Positions 16,795-26,655 of a stretch of DNA of 46,451 bases are shown in pieces. This DNA is from Chlorobiota bacterium (GTDB lineage: Bacteria > Bacteroidota > Ignavibacteria > Kapaibacteriales > NICIL-2). The translations under genes and the position numbers were made by a program. Each line of letters opens with the position of its first letter. The first letter of the stretch is position 1. Under the pieces are notes generated by a model, which did not search any database, had not been told where the DNA came from, and saw nothing but the letters and a program-made list of their open reading frames with translations. The stretch spans positions 1 to 46,451 of the forward strand of contig JAOAGY010000041.1 of the NCBI GenBank assembly GCA_026415505.1, in the 5' to 3' direction.

Positions 16795-19247
16795 TGTTTC
16801 ACATTCGTTTCTGCATTCTCATGCGACACATCGTGTTCCTCCTTGCAAGTATCGTTGCGTTCATCTCCGTTGAATCGCTTGCGCAAACGATCGAAGGACA
16901 GCTCTGGACGCGCGACGGCGAGCCAGCCAGCGGCGCTGTCGTTTCGATCGAGGAATTGCGCCAGCGAACGCTGGCACGGTCCGACGGCACCTATCGTTTT
17001 GCGAACGTTCCGCCGGGTCGGTACACGCTCGTCATCGGCGGTCTCGGTTATCAGCGCACCGAACGCCGCATTTCCATCGCCAATGGACAGACACTACGGC
17101 TTACCGACACGATCGGCATCGAATCACGCACGATGAACGAAGTCGTCGTGTACGGTGCGTCGCGCCGACTCGAAAAAATCACCGATGCACCGGCTGCCGT
17201 TTCGGTCGTCTTGCCGCAAGACCTTCAACGCGCGACGACGCACGGACAATTGCCGAAAACACTGGAGCATTTCCCTGGCGTGGACGTCGTGCAATCGGGC
17301 ATGAACGACTTCAACGTCAACACGCGCGGTTTCAACACCTCGATCAATCGGCGTGTGCTGGTGCTCATCGACGGACGCGATCCTTCGACGCCCCTGCTGA
17401 ATTTGCTCGAATGGAATTCGCTCCAGCAGCAGATGAGCGACATTCGCTCGATCGAAGTCATTCGCGGTCCCGGCTCGGCGCTCTACGGCGCCAATGCTTA
17501 CAACGGCGTAATCAATATCACGACGTATTCGCCGCGCGAAGTGCTCGGCACGTATGCGACCGTTACTGGCGGTGAGTTCAGCACATTCCGCGCCAGCGTT
17601 CGTCACGCCGGCGCGTTCGATCGCTTGTCGTACAAACTCACCGCAGGCGTATCGTTTCAGAACCAAGACTGGGTGCAGTCGCGCGATACGACTGCCGGCG
17701 GACGACTCGAATATCCCGGTCTGGCACGTGACGTGACCGGACAAGTCGTCTGGGGTCGGCGCATCACGAGCATTGATTCGCTCATCGACGCACACCGCCA
17801 CGCGTACCTCTACTCGACGACGGCGCGATTCGACTACGACCTGTCGCCGGTCGAGCGCCTGGTCGCCGACGTTGGCTATTCGCGGTATGGCAACGAGTAT
17901 TTCGTCAATCAAACCGGACGCATCCTGATCCCGAACGTCGAAAAACCCTACGCACGGCTGGCGTACAACAGCGAGCGGTTCAATGTGCAGGCGTACTGGA
18001 CGCGCCGCGTCACGCCCGAACCGCAAATCGTGCTCAATGCAGCAGCCACGTCGGCGGAAAAATCCGATGTCGTCGTGCTCGACGCGCAGTGGAACGACAC
18101 CTTCTTCGACGAGCGGCTTCGGCTCATCGTCGGCGCACAGCACAGCTACGAGCACGTCCGCACAGCCGTCGCCGGTGCGCTGGCGATCATAGACCCCAGC
18201 GAGCTGCACAACAACTTTTCCGGCTTCTACGGTCAAGCCGAAGTGACGCTGCTGCCGACGCTACGGCTCATCGGTGCGCTGCGGCTCGATCGCTCGACGT
18301 TTTTCGACACGCAACTTTCGCCCAAAGGCGGTATCGTCTGGGCACCGGTTGCCGAGCATACGTTCCGCGTGACGGTCAATCGTTCGTTCTTGCGACCGAG
18401 TTACCCTGACCTCTACCGTCGCTCGCCGGCGGGAGCACCGGTCGCGTTCGCACGCATCGACTCGATGATTAGCGCTCAGACAGGCGTCGCCCGGCTCGGT
18501 GTGCAGTCGCTGCCGCAGTGGAATCTCGGCAATCCTCGGATCGGCGTCGAATCGGCAGTCTCCTACGAGTTCGGCTACAAGGGCGTCATCGGACGGTCGC
18601 TTTTTGTCACGCTCGATGCGTACATCAACCAGCGCCGCAACTTCATCTCCGTGCCGCTCGGCGGACTGGCACCCGATGTGTACCGTCCGGTTCGCTACGG
18701 CAATCAGCAAGCCGACTCGATCCTCCGCGCCGAACTGAACAAGATCAACCCTGCGTACTTCGACCGTCTCGCCTACGACCGCGACGGCACGCCGGCACTG
18801 ATCATCACACCGACGAACATCGCCGAAGTCGTCGAGCGTGGCGTCGAGCTTGGAGCAAGCTATTACATCAGCGACAAACTCATGCTCAGCGGCAACGCTG
18901 CCTGGCTCGGTTACAGCGTGATCGAGAACAAAGTCGCGGCGCAAAAGATCGTGCCGAACACTTCGCCTCGGCGGTACAACGTCGGTGTTTCGTGGGTCGA
19001 GCCGCGGCAGTTCGACCTGCGCCTCGATCTGCGATACACCGATGGTTTCACCTGGGTAGCAGGACTTTTCCAGGGATACGTTCCTGCCTATGCGGTGGTC
19101 AACCTCAATGCGGGGTACTACGTCACCGACGACATGCGCATTTCGCTCAACGTGTTCAACCTGCTGGACCGTCCGCACTACGAGATTTTCGGCGGCACGA
19201 TCCTGCGACGCTATGCGACGGCAGCGCTTTCGTACGAGTTACACTGA
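16794..19247 (+). CDS. TonB-dependent receptor with carboxypeptidase-regulatory-like N-terminus
   Basis: An 817-residue outer-membrane transporter energised by TonB. A signal peptide ends about residue 31 (ESLAQ). A CarboxypepD_reg-like domain follows (about 32-115, GQLWTRDGEPASGAVVSIEE to YRFANVPPGRYTLVIGGLGY), then the plug (about 128-240, with VNTRGFNTSINRRVLVLIDG and IRSIEVIRGPGSALYGANAYNGVINI) and a 22-stranded barrel to the C-terminus. LNVFNLLDRPHYEIFGGTILRRY near the end is the usual last-strand region, though the final residue is His. The substrate cannot be predicted. It overlaps the TetR stop by one base. The ATG at 16794 is used; 16821 would give a shorter signal peptide. No SusD-like partner follows. 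Confidence 0.92.
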   Translation: MFHIRFCILMRHIVFLLASIVAFISVESLAQTIEGQLWTRDGEPASGAVVSIEELRQRTLARSDGTYRFANVPPGRYTLVIGGLGYQRTERRISIANGQTLRLTDTIGIESRTMNEVVVYGASRRLEKITDAPAAVSVVLPQDLQRATTHGQLPKTLEHFPGVDVVQSGMNDFNVNTRGFNTSINRRVLVLIDGRDPSTPLLNLLEWNSLQQQMSDIRSIEVIRGPGSALYGANAYNGVINITTYSPREVLGTYATVTGGEFSTFRASVRHAGAFDRLSYKLTAGVSFQNQDWVQSRDTTAGGRLEYPGLARDVTGQVVWGRRITSIDSLIDAHRHAYLYSTTARFDYDLSPVERLVADVGYSRYGNEYFVNQTGRILIPNVEKPYARLAYNSERFNVQAYWTRRVTPEPQIVLNAAATSAEKSDVVVLDAQWNDTFFDERLRLIVGAQHSYEHVRTAVAGALAIIDPSELHNNFSGFYGQAEVTLLPTLRLIGALRLDRSTFFDTQLSPKGGIVWAPVAEHTFRVTVNRSFLRPSYPDLYRRSPAGAPVAFARIDSMISAQTGVARLGVQSLPQWNLGNPRIGVESAVSYEFGYKGVIGRSLFVTLDAYINQRRNFISVPLGGLAPDVYRPVRYGNQQADSILRAELNKINPAYFDRLAYDRDGTPALIITPTNIAEVVERGVELGASYYISDKLMLSGNAAWLGYSVIENKVAAQKIVPNTSPRRYNVGVSWVEPRQFDLRLDLRYTDGFTWVAGLFQGYVPAYAVVNLNAGYYVTDDMRISLNVFNLLDRPHYEIFGGTILRRYATAALSYELH

Positions 19248-19259
19248 TGGGATGGCGCA

Positions 19260-20543
19260 TCACAACTCGACGTCCACGCCCAGTGACAGCAGCGACCATG
19301 TGCCGACGTTGTAGTCCAGGCACAACGTCACCGGACCGAAGCTGCGTGCGACACCGATCGTCCACTTGACGTTGCGGACGGTGATCGTCGCCGTGCTTTC
19401 TTGCACGACGTCGTCGCCAGGATAGCCATTGGCGGGATCGCGCACGACCGAGCCGTCGGGCAACACTTTGAGCAAACCGAGTTGAATTTGCAGCTCCTGC
19501 GGCAGCGTGTAGCGATACGACGAATGCGCCACGAGCTGTTCGTAGCCGATCCCCGTGTACACGTCGACAATGCCGTCGAAACGGCGGCTGGCATGAATGT
19601 TCGCCAGCAAAAATTCGCCGCGCGCATCGAGCTGAGCATTGGTCACACCGACCGATTTGCGCAGCAGCGTCCCTTGATATCCGACCTGCACGGCGACATC
19701 GAGGAACGGATCGCGGAAATACTGCGAAATCGAGTGACGCAGACCGATTCCCCAGAACGAAAATCGCCCGATGTTTTGATCGAACACCACCGGCGGAATG
19801 TAGCGCACCAGAAGTTCGGTGCCCCACAATGCGCCGATCTCCAGTTGCGGCACAGCAGCGACGATCGTGTGCATGTTTTGCCCCGGCGGTAGCGACAGCG
19901 CCGAGGGCAACTTGAGCAACAAACTATCGACCAACTGTCGAGTCGTTTCCGGCAGCAGAGCATACAGCGGCGCGAATTCCGGATCGTTGCGCACAAGGTA
20001 GAGCAAGTATTCGCGGTCGATCTCGATCGTCGTCGGTGCGTAGCCGAACACTGTCGGCGCTTCCGACGGCACGCGCACGTGACCCGAATCGACGCTCTTG
20101 TGAAAAAGACGCTTGACCAAATCCACCGCCAAGCCGACCGTGTCGCGAAGAACAAACTGGTTGTTGCGATACTCGATGTACTTGGTGTACTCGACCGGTT
20201 GCGCCAGCGTCGGCAGCGTCGGGCGATACGCCCGTTGATCATCGCGAACGAATCCGAGCATCGAATGCACACCGAACCGAACATACGGTCGTTCGGGCGA
20301 CTGTGGAATAGCTGCCTGCCGGAAAAACCGCGCATTGCTGGTAGCATTGACCGTCGTCACCAGCGGTTCCATGAACGGGATGCTGTTGCGATCGAACAGC
20401 TCCTTCGAAAGCCGCCGAGTGACGATCACTGCGTTCGTGTCATAGGGGCGCCCACTGCTCTGCGCCCACAGAGCCGACACGCACAGAAAACCGACTGCGA
20501 ACACTCGCCACGTCACGCTGTACCTACTCGATTGATTCGACAT
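19260..20543 (-). CDS. Unknown secreted or outer-membrane protein
   Basis: A 427-residue protein with a signal peptide (TWRVFAVGFLCVSALWAQ, cleavage about 28). I do not recognise the family. The second half looks like a beta-barrel: it has amphipathic strand patterns such as FSFWGIGLRHSISQYF, PFLDVAVQVGYQGTLL, GIVDVYTGIGYEQLV and VKWTIGVARSFGPVTLCLDYN. It ends LSLGVDVEL, without a terminal aromatic. It resembles uncharacterised Bacteroidota proteins of roughly 350-450 residues with a Phe/Tyr-rich C-terminal half. It converges on the receptor gene with a 12-bp gap and diverges from rfaE2. The ATG at 20543 directly precedes the signal peptide. Confidence 0.6.
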   Translation of the reverse strand: MSNQSSRYSVTWRVFAVGFLCVSALWAQSSGRPYDTNAVIVTRRLSKELFDRNSIPFMEPLVTTVNATSNARFFRQAAIPQSPERPYVRFGVHSMLGFVRDDQRAYRPTLPTLAQPVEYTKYIEYRNNQFVLRDTVGLAVDLVKRLFHKSVDSGHVRVPSEAPTVFGYAPTTIEIDREYLLYLVRNDPEFAPLYALLPETTRQLVDSLLLKLPSALSLPPGQNMHTIVAAVPQLEIGALWGTELLVRYIPPVVFDQNIGRFSFWGIGLRHSISQYFRDPFLDVAVQVGYQGTLLRKSVGVTNAQLDARGEFLLANIHASRRFDGIVDVYTGIGYEQLVAHSSYRYTLPQELQIQLGLLKVLPDGSVVRDPANGYPGDDVVQESTATITVRNVKWTIGVARSFGPVTLCLDYNVGTWSLLSLGVDVEL

Positions 20544-20642
20544 AAACGAATTTGCCGTGCCGTCCGTAATCTACGCATCCGACTGTGACCGACGCAGAAA
20601 CGCTGCGGCGGCTCCGATGTTTCACCGACTCCGACATAGGCG

Positions 20643-21110
20643 ATGATCGTCACGTGGGAGGAACTGGCTCGACTGCTCGCACCGCTCCGCGAAGCGGGCA
20701 AGCGCATCGTGTTCACCAACGGCTGCTTCGACATTCTTCACCGCGGGCACGTCGAGTACTTGGCAGCAGCTCGTGCGCTCGGCGATGTACTCGTGGTCGG
20801 TCTCAACAGCGATGCATCGGTACGGCGACTCAAAGGTCCCTCGCGACCGATCGTCGGCGAAGACGACCGCGCAGCAGTGCTCGATGCACTCCGCTGGGTG
20901 GATTTCGTGACGATTTTTGACGACGACACACCAGCCACGCTGATCGAGCTGGTTCAGCCTGACGTGCTCGTCAAAGGCGGGGATTACACGCCGGAGACCG
21001 TCGTCGGTGCCGATACCGTGCGGCGTCGCGGCGGCAAGGTCGTTATCGTGCCGCTACTGCCTGGCCGTTCGACGAGTGCACTGGTCGAGCAAATTCGGCG
21101 TCAGGGGTGA
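20643..21110 (+). CDS. rfaE2: D-glycero-beta-D-manno-heptose 1-phosphate adenylyltransferase (stand-alone RfaE2)
   Basis: A 155-residue nucleotidyltransferase forming ADP-heptose from heptose 1-phosphate and ATP, for the LPS core. The HxGH nucleotidyl-transfer motif is in [17 protein letters not shown]; other signatures are [50 protein letters not shown] and [11 protein letters not shown]. It covers only the C-terminal half of the E. coli HldE fusion, so the kinase half must be encoded elsewhere. The gene overlaps the 3' end of a convergent kinase gene by 68 bases. A GT9 glycosyltransferase gene about 4.5 kb away may act in the same pathway. Confidence 0.93.
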   Translation: MIVTWEELARLLAPLREAGKRIVFTNGCFDILHRGHVEYLAAARALGDVLVVGLNSDASVRRLKGPSRPIVGEDDRAAVLDALRWVDFVTIFDDDTPATLIELVQPDVLVKGGDYTPETVVGADTVRRRGGKVVIVPLLPGRSTSALVEQIRRQG

Positions 21111-22317
21111 CCAGCTCCACTCCGTAGGGGACATCGAGCACGAATCGCGTTCCCTGCGGGAAACGGCGCTCGTGCCACAGTGTGCCCATCATCGTTTCGG
21201 CAGCGAGTTTCGCCAGCGGCAGACCCAATCCCAAGCCCCGATGAGGACCGATCGTGGCGTACTGCCTGCCACGCTTGAACCACTGGTACAGGTATGCTTC
21301 CTCGTCCGGATCGATGCCGGGACCTTGGTCTTCGACACTGACCGTCAGCGACGATCCGTCGGCGGTACATGTGACCGTGACGGAAGACTCGGGCGGCGAA
21401 TACTCGAATGCATTGGTGACGATGTTTTTGAGCGCGACACGGAAGTTTTCCGGCATCATGATCACTCGATCGGGCAGACCCTCCAGATTCAACTGCAGCA
21501 GGTGTCGGCGGTTGTGCTCTGTTGCACACTGCACGGCGACTTCGCGCACCACCTCCGCCGGCGAGACCAGTTGCGGTTTTTCGTGCATGAGCGCCGTGTG
21601 GAGCTGAATCATCATCGCGATCGAATCAAGATGCTTCTGCATGACCGCGAGGCTATCGGTGATGCGTGACTGGACTTGATTGCAAAGTTCGTCTCGCTTG
21701 CACTCATCGAGCCGGTGCGCATAGCGCATCATCTCGATGCTCGATTGGATGACCGTCATCGGCGTGCGGAATTCGTGGTTGATCAGTGCCACCAGCGCGG
21801 CGCTCATCTGTCCGAAGTTCTGCTGGCGACGGAGCGCTGCTTGCAACGCCTCGGTGCGCTGGGCGACCTGAGCTTCGAGCGAACGCGCCAGGTCGTCGAG
21901 AATCGCGCTTTTTTCAGCGAGCAACCGTTGCAGCGTGTAGAGCGTGCAGTGCGTCCGCACGCGCGCGATCAGTTCTGCCGTATTGAACGGCTTGGTGACG
22001 TAGTCCACACCACCGACGGCAAAGCCGCGCACGATCGAATCGCTGTCGTTCAGCGCCGTCAGGAAGATGACCGGTATCGACGCCAACCGCCGATCACGTT
22101 TGAGCTGCTGGCACACCTCGAAACCGTTCATCTCGGGCATCATCACATCGAGCAAAATCACGTCCGGATGCACCACCGGAACTCGTTCGAGCGCTTCCGG
22201 TCCGCTGGTGGCAAAGCTGACGCTGTAGCCCTCGTTGCGAAGCGCCGTCGCAGCAACTTGAACGTTCTGCGGCACATCGTCAACGATGAACACTGTCTGG
22301 CGAATCGAATCAGTCAT
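21043..22317 (-). CDS. Response-regulator receiver fused to a histidine kinase
   Basis: A 424-residue cytoplasmic protein. Residues 1-125 form a receiver domain ([11 protein letters not shown], phospho-acceptor Asp in [12 protein letters not shown] at about 57, the switch Thr in FLTALND, and Lys in YVTKPF). A coiled-coil stretch (about 135-165) leads to a HisKA domain with the phospho-His in [16 protein letters not shown] (about 180) and a HATPase_c domain with [24 protein letters not shown] and [12 protein letters not shown]. There is no DNA-binding output, so it relays phosphate rather than regulating transcription directly. The start ATG overlaps the stop of the upstream hybrid kinase (ATGA, 22314-22317), coupling the two. 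The 3' end overlaps rfaE2 by 68 bases in convergent orientation. Confidence 0.92.
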   Translation of the reverse strand: MTDSIRQTVFIVDDVPQNVQVAATALRNEGYSVSFATSGPEALERVPVVHPDVILLDVMMPEMNGFEVCQQLKRDRRLASIPVIFLTALNDSDSIVRGFAVGGVDYVTKPFNTAELIARVRTHCTLYTLQRLLAEKSAILDDLARSLEAQVAQRTEALQAALRRQQNFGQMSAALVALINHEFRTPMTVIQSSIEMMRYAHRLDECKRDELCNQVQSRITDSLAVMQKHLDSIAMMIQLHTALMHEKPQLVSPAEVVREVAVQCATEHNRRHLLQLNLEGLPDRVIMMPENFRVALKNIVTNAFEYSPPESSVTVTCTADGSSLTVSVEDQGPGIDPDEEAYLYQWFKRGRQYATIGPHRGLGLGLPLAKLAAETMMGTLWHERRFPQGTRFVLDVPYGVELVTPDAEFARPVHSSNGQAVAAR

Positions 22318-25300
22318 GACTCGATCTCCGAAGTACGAACTTTGCTGCTATCCATCACCAAACGCCGGTAGTCTTCCAAGTGCTGCCGCAACCCGACGAT
22401 GTCGAACTGTTCGTAGGCACGGCGGACTTGCTCGATATATCGGCGCAATCGCCGTGAGCTTGAAGCATCGCTGCGTTCCAATGCCGCGATGAATGCTTCG
22501 ATGTCGGCACTGCTCATCCGTTCGACAGCGCGCCGCCACTCCGATTCGGCGATGGTGCGGAGCACCGTCCGATGCTCGTCGCTCAGTGGCTCGGTATCGT
22601 CGTCGGCGCTGTCGTCCGATTGCGTGAGTTCATCGAGCGTTCGATGGGGCAACACGCTGGTCGCGACGCTCAAGAACGTTTCGAGCGTCACAGGCTTGAG
22701 TATCACTCCATCGAACAACGCAGCATCTTGTTCGCACGAGAGCGGCGAGGCAGTCACTGCGACAAGTGGCAGATTCTTCCATTGCTCGCTTCGACGCAAC
22801 GCTGCCGCCAACTCGATCCCGCTCCGCCCTGGCATTTGGATGTCGGTGAACACTGCAGCCGGCTGTACCAGCGCGACAAGGCGCTCGGCATCGTCGGCAC
22901 CCGCTGCCTCGTGGACCACCGCACCGTGATGCTCCAAGTACGACCGCAGCAGAGCGCGATTGCTTTCGACGTCGTCAACGACGACAACGACCGCACCATC
23001 GAACGACACGGTTTGCGTCGTTGCTGCCTGCCGAGTCGGAATGCCCTCGACATGTACTTCGGGCACCGAGGGAAGAACGACCGTGAACACCGAACCGCTG
23101 CCGACGGTGCTGCGCACGCTGATTGTGCCGCCCATCAGTTCGGTCAATCGCTTGCAAATCGAAAGCCCCAAACCAGTGCCGCCGTACTTGCGCGTGCTTT
23201 GTCCCTCGACTTGCTGGAACGCTTCGAATATCGCGTCGAGTTGATCGGCGGGAATCCCGATGCCGGTATCTTCCACCTCGAAGACCAGTCGCCAGGTGCC
23301 GTCGCCATCGGGCGAACCGAACACGCGGACAGTAACCTGCCCGCGCTCGGTGAATTTGATCGCGTTGCCGACGAGATTGAACAGAATCTGCCGCATGCGA
23401 ACGACGTCGAGTTCGACCGCTGTCGGCAGTGTCCCGACCAGTTCTGTCCGCAACTCCAGCCCCTTCGAGCTGGCACGTTCGCGGAGAAACATTCGCACTT
23501 CTTCGACGAACGTTTGCAGTTCGGTCGGTTCCGGTTGCAGTCGCATTTTGCCTGCTTCGAGTTTCGACAGGTCCAAGATGTCGTTGATGAGCTGGAGCAG
23601 CGTCTGTCCACCGCTGCGAATGGCTGCGATGTACTCGCGCTGGAGCGGATCGGTCACTGTTTGATCGAGCAGCGAAGCGAAACCCAAGATAGCGTTCATC
23701 GGCGTTCGGATTTCGTGGCTCATGTTCGCCAAGAACTCGCTTTTGACACGGCTGGCTTTGAGCGCTTCTTCGCGAGTGCGGATGAGTTCTTGCTCCTGCT
23801 CGTACTGCTCGGTGATGTCCTGAACGGTGCCGCGAAGCAACGCAACTTTGTTTCCGCAGATGACCGGCTCGCCATGACACTGCATCCAGCGCACCTGACC
23901 GTCGGAGCGTCGGATAATTCGATAACGCAGCACATACCCCCTTCGCTCGGTAATCGAGTTGAAGATCGTCGAGAGCCATAACTGGCGATCATCGGGATAA
24001 ATGTTTTGTTGGTAGTCGCTCAGTGCCAGCGGCTCGTTCGATGGCGTTACACCAAGAAGATTCCATAGCTCGCTGCTACACGTCAAGCGCAGAGTAACCG
24101 GATCAATTTCCCAGCTTGCCATGTGTGCCATGCGCTGCGATTCCTCGAGCAGGTGTTGAAGTTTTTCTTGCTGTTGCTGCTGCAGCCGAATCTGTGTCTC
24201 GTCGATGACGATACCGACGATGATACGCTCATTGCTAACCGGATCAGTCTGCACACTGGCAACGACGCGGAAGTATTTGCGCTCGCCGGTGGCGGTAAAG
24301 AAGCGGTAACTGACTTCGACTTTCTCCGCATGTCCTCGCAACAGCGATTTCGCAGCTGCAAGTACTGCTGGCATATCGTGTCGATGCACACCGCCCCGCC
24401 ACCGCGCGACCAGACGTTTGCCAACGAGCGTAGTGGGCAGCTCGTGCAAATGGTAGGTCTGTTCATCCCAGATGAATTCGCCACGATGGAGATCGTATTC
24501 CCATGCACCGATACCGGCGCCTTCGGTTGCGATACGGAGTCTGTCGCTGATGCGATCGAGTCGCGTGCGTGTTTGGACAAGCTCGGTGATGTTCTCGCCG
24601 ACGATGAGCAAGCGCGTGGGTGTGCCGCTCGAGTCGCGTTCGAACACGGCGATACGGATGCGCCGCCATTGAAGCTGTCCATCGCTGCCCTTTCGACGAT
24701 AGATGCATGGCACCGACTCGCCATCGCCGAGCGTCATTGCGGTCGCGAATGCATCGCCGAGCACTTGGCGATCGTCGGGATGCACGATGCGATCGCTCAG
24801 CTCGTCGATCGGGGTCGAGGTAAGAGTTTTGGAGTCGAAACCGAGATCGTCGTTGTGTCCGACGCGGGCATAGACGAAGCGCTTGTTGTCAATGTCGTAG
24901 ATCAGGATGGTATGCGGGATCGTCCGCACGATGCGGTCGAGCGTATGAAGGACTCGACGAACTTTGCGTTCCTGGCGTGCGCGTTCGGTCAAGTCTCGGA
25001 GCGAGACGAGCACATATCGCTTGCGTCCGACCGGTTCGAGTGTCGCTGCCAGTTCGGCAGGAAATGCTCGCTCGGAGCGGTGCACAAGGTGCAACTCGAC
25101 ACGGACGGTCCGTCCGATCGGTGCTACTGCAAGCTGCGCCAGCACCACCGCACACGCACGGCGATGATCGGGATGGACGATTGCGCGAACGTGGTTACCG
25201 ACGAGCTGGCTCGGCTCGTAACCGAGAACGTCGCGAGAGCGCTCGTTCGCATCGAGGATCGTTCCCTGCTCACTCAGGACGAGCATGCAATCGGGGCTGT

Positions 25301-25535
25301 TTCGAACGAGCTTTTGCGCAAGCATCAATTGATCCCGCACAGCACAGTACCGCAGCCAACCGACGCCAGCCATCGCCAGCGCGACGACTGCAATGGCTGC
25401 ATCGGCAAGCAATCGCACGTGATTCGGAAGCTCGATGAGCGCCGCAAGGAGTTTGACGATGAGTATGAACGCAATCGCACCGGTAGCGATCGCAGCGCTC
25501 GGGATTCGGCGTCGTGTGGCTGTGCGGTCGAACAT
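22314..25535 (-). CDS. Membrane hybrid histidine kinase with four PAS domains and a receiver
   Basis: A 1073-residue sensor. Two hydrophobic segments (about 14-36 and 43-67) anchor it at the inner membrane with little periplasmic sequence. Four PAS-type modules follow at about 73-190, 195-320, 325-445 and 450-570, several with PAC motifs (VSLRDLTERARQE, VRWMQCHGEPV). The HisKA motif EFLANMSHEIRTPMNAILGF holds the phospho-His (about 605), and HATPase_c has QILFNLVGNAIKFTERG, FEVEDTGIGIP and KYGGTGLGLSICKRL. The receiver has VVVDDVESNR and the Asp in VFTDIQMPGRSG. The last 100 residues are helical, with no Hpt signature. The ATG at 25535 precedes MFDRTATRR; the frame opens upstream without homology. 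It is co-transcribed with the receiver-kinase gene. Confidence 0.92.
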   Translation of the reverse strand: MFDRTATRRRIPSAAIATGAIAFILIVKLLAALIELPNHVRLLADAAIAVVALAMAGVGWLRYCAVRDQLMLAQKLVRNSPDCMLVLSEQGTILDANERSRDVLGYEPSQLVGNHVRAIVHPDHRRACAVVLAQLAVAPIGRTVRVELHLVHRSERAFPAELAATLEPVGRKRYVLVSLRDLTERARQERKVRRVLHTLDRIVRTIPHTILIYDIDNKRFVYARVGHNDDLGFDSKTLTSTPIDELSDRIVHPDDRQVLGDAFATAMTLGDGESVPCIYRRKGSDGQLQWRRIRIAVFERDSSGTPTRLLIVGENITELVQTRTRLDRISDRLRIATEGAGIGAWEYDLHRGEFIWDEQTYHLHELPTTLVGKRLVARWRGGVHRHDMPAVLAAAKSLLRGHAEKVEVSYRFFTATGERKYFRVVASVQTDPVSNERIIVGIVIDETQIRLQQQQQEKLQHLLEESQRMAHMASWEIDPVTLRLTCSSELWNLLGVTPSNEPLALSDYQQNIYPDDRQLWLSTIFNSITERRGYVLRYRIIRRSDGQVRWMQCHGEPVICGNKVALLRGTVQDITEQYEQEQELIRTREEALKASRVKSEFLANMSHEIRTPMNAILGFASLLDQTVTDPLQREYIAAIRSGGQTLLQLINDILDLSKLEAGKMRLQPEPTELQTFVEEVRMFLRERASSKGLELRTELVGTLPTAVELDVVRMRQILFNLVGNAIKFTERGQVTVRVFGSPDGDGTWRLVFEVEDTGIGIPADQLDAIFEAFQQVEGQSTRKYGGTGLGLSICKRLTELMGGTISVRSTVGSGSVFTVVLPSVPEVHVEGIPTRQAATTQTVSFDGAVVVVVDDVESNRALLRSYLEHHGAVVHEAAGADDAERLVALVQPAAVFTDIQMPGRSGIELAAALRRSEQWKNLPLVAVTASPLSCEQDAALFDGVILKPVTLETFLSVATSVLPHRTLDELTQSDDSADDDTEPLSDEHRTVLRTIAESEWRRAVERMSSADIEAFIAALERSDASSSRRLRRYIEQVRRAYEQFDIVGLRQHLEDYRRLVMDSSKVRTSEIES

Positions 25536-25593
25536 GGCAAACACGCGTGGAAGACACACTCGTAATGGGTGCGCACCGAACAGAGTTATCGGC

Positions 25594-25607
25594 ACTTGTT
25601 TACAAGT
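25594..25607. promoter_or_regulatory. Palindrome ACTTGT-TT-ACAAGT before the hybrid kinase gene
   Basis: A perfect inverted repeat with 6-base arms and a 2-base spacer, 59 bp upstream of the kinase ATG and 32 bp after the GT9 stop. It may be an operator for the kinase unit; the binding protein is unknown. Confidence 0.35.
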
Positions 25608-25638
25608 CCTAAAGGGGGAAGGGAAATTCCGTTATCGG

Positions 25639-26655
25639 TCAGCCGTGCGTCGGCTCGTGCGGCAACGGCGGCGAGACATTCTGCACAAGGTCGCACACAG
25701 CATCGGCGACGTGTTCGACTGCGATCGCATCGAGCGTCGGTGCTGCAAGCACGGCGCATCGCTGGGCAAGCGGTCCCCACCGCGCTGGACTCAGTGCCGG
25801 CGGTTCGGACGGATAAAGACCGACCACCGGACGCCCCAATGCTGCCGCGATGTGAAGAATACCGGTCGAGTTGGCGACGACCACTTGGGCACGATCGAGC
25901 AGCGCAATCGCTTGGTCGAGCGAAAGTTTGCCGCACGCATCGAGCGCCGACGGCAGTGCCGTCGTGATCGCCTCGCCGAGCGGCACATCGGCAGCGTTGC
26001 CCGTCACGACGATGCGAAACGACGGCAGCTTGCGTGCGAGCAAAACTGCCAGCTCCGGAAATTTAGTCCAGCGCGGTGCCGACCCGCGCCCGCCCGGATG
26101 GAGCACGACGAACGGCTCGTCCGGAGCGATACCGCTGCGCGCCAGAAAGCGTTCGACGTCGGCGCGCGCTTGCTCGGCGATCGGTGGCGGTACGAGCTCG
26201 ACGCCGTAGCGTTCGCCGGTGATGTGCTCGAGCATGCGGACGTTGTACTCGGCTTCGTGATAGAGTGCGCGGCTTCGGTGATCGGGAATGCGAACGTTGT
26301 AGAGCACGCTCCACCAGCGATACGCCGAGCCGATGCGGAGCGGCACGCGCTGTCGCCATGCGTGCCACGCGTGCTCCGGGCGTGGATACACGAAAAAGAG
26401 CGCATCGAATCGTTCGCTCCGGAGCAGATGCTCCAGCGGCACGCGATCGACGAACACGCAGCGGTGAACGACCGGCGTGCCCTCGACCAGCGGTGCTGTT
26501 CTGCTGTGGGCAATAAGAACGATCTCAGCCGCAGGGAAGGTTCGACCAAGCACACGCGCCAGCGGCAGCGTGAGCACCATGTCGCCCAAGTGGTCGGTAC
26601 GGACAACGCCAATCCGGCGAGCACGCTGCAACAGCTCGTGCGCTCGCTGGGGCAT
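25639..26655 (-). CDS. Glycosyltransferase family 9 (ADP-heptose:LPS heptosyltransferase type)
   Basis: A 338-residue GT-B enzyme. The N-terminus VVRTDHLGDMVLTLPLARVL is the acceptor-side motif of family 9. The donor-side domain has VVLHPGGRGSAPRWTKFPELAVLL, the conserved DACGKLSLDQAIALLDRAQVVVANSTGILHIAAAL region and VVGLYPSEP. Family 9 members usually transfer heptose to LPS core, which agrees with the nearby stand-alone rfaE2, but sugar specificity cannot be proved. The ATG at 26655 overlaps the miaB stop codon (TGATG); the preceding GTG at 26658 is an alternative. It follows miaB on the minus strand and precedes the hybrid kinase gene. Confidence 0.88.
   Translation of the reverse strand: MPQRAHELLQRARRIGVVRTDHLGDMVLTLPLARVLGRTFPAAEIVLIAHSRTAPLVEGTPVVHRCVFVDRVPLEHLLRSERFDALFFVYPRPEHAWHAWRQRVPLRIGSAYRWWSVLYNVRIPDHRSRALYHEAEYNVRMLEHITGERYGVELVPPPIAEQARADVERFLARSGIAPDEPFVVLHPGGRGSAPRWTKFPELAVLLARKLPSFRIVVTGNAADVPLGEAITTALPSALDACGKLSLDQAIALLDRAQVVVANSTGILHIAAALGRPVVGLYPSEPPALSPARWGPLAQRCAVLAAPTLDAIAVEHVADAVCDLVQNVSPPLPHEPTHG

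Noticed and set aside
22314..22640. Hpt domain at the C-terminus of the hybrid kinase
   Set aside because: The region is helical but has no HxxKG-type phospho-His motif; kept as unassigned.
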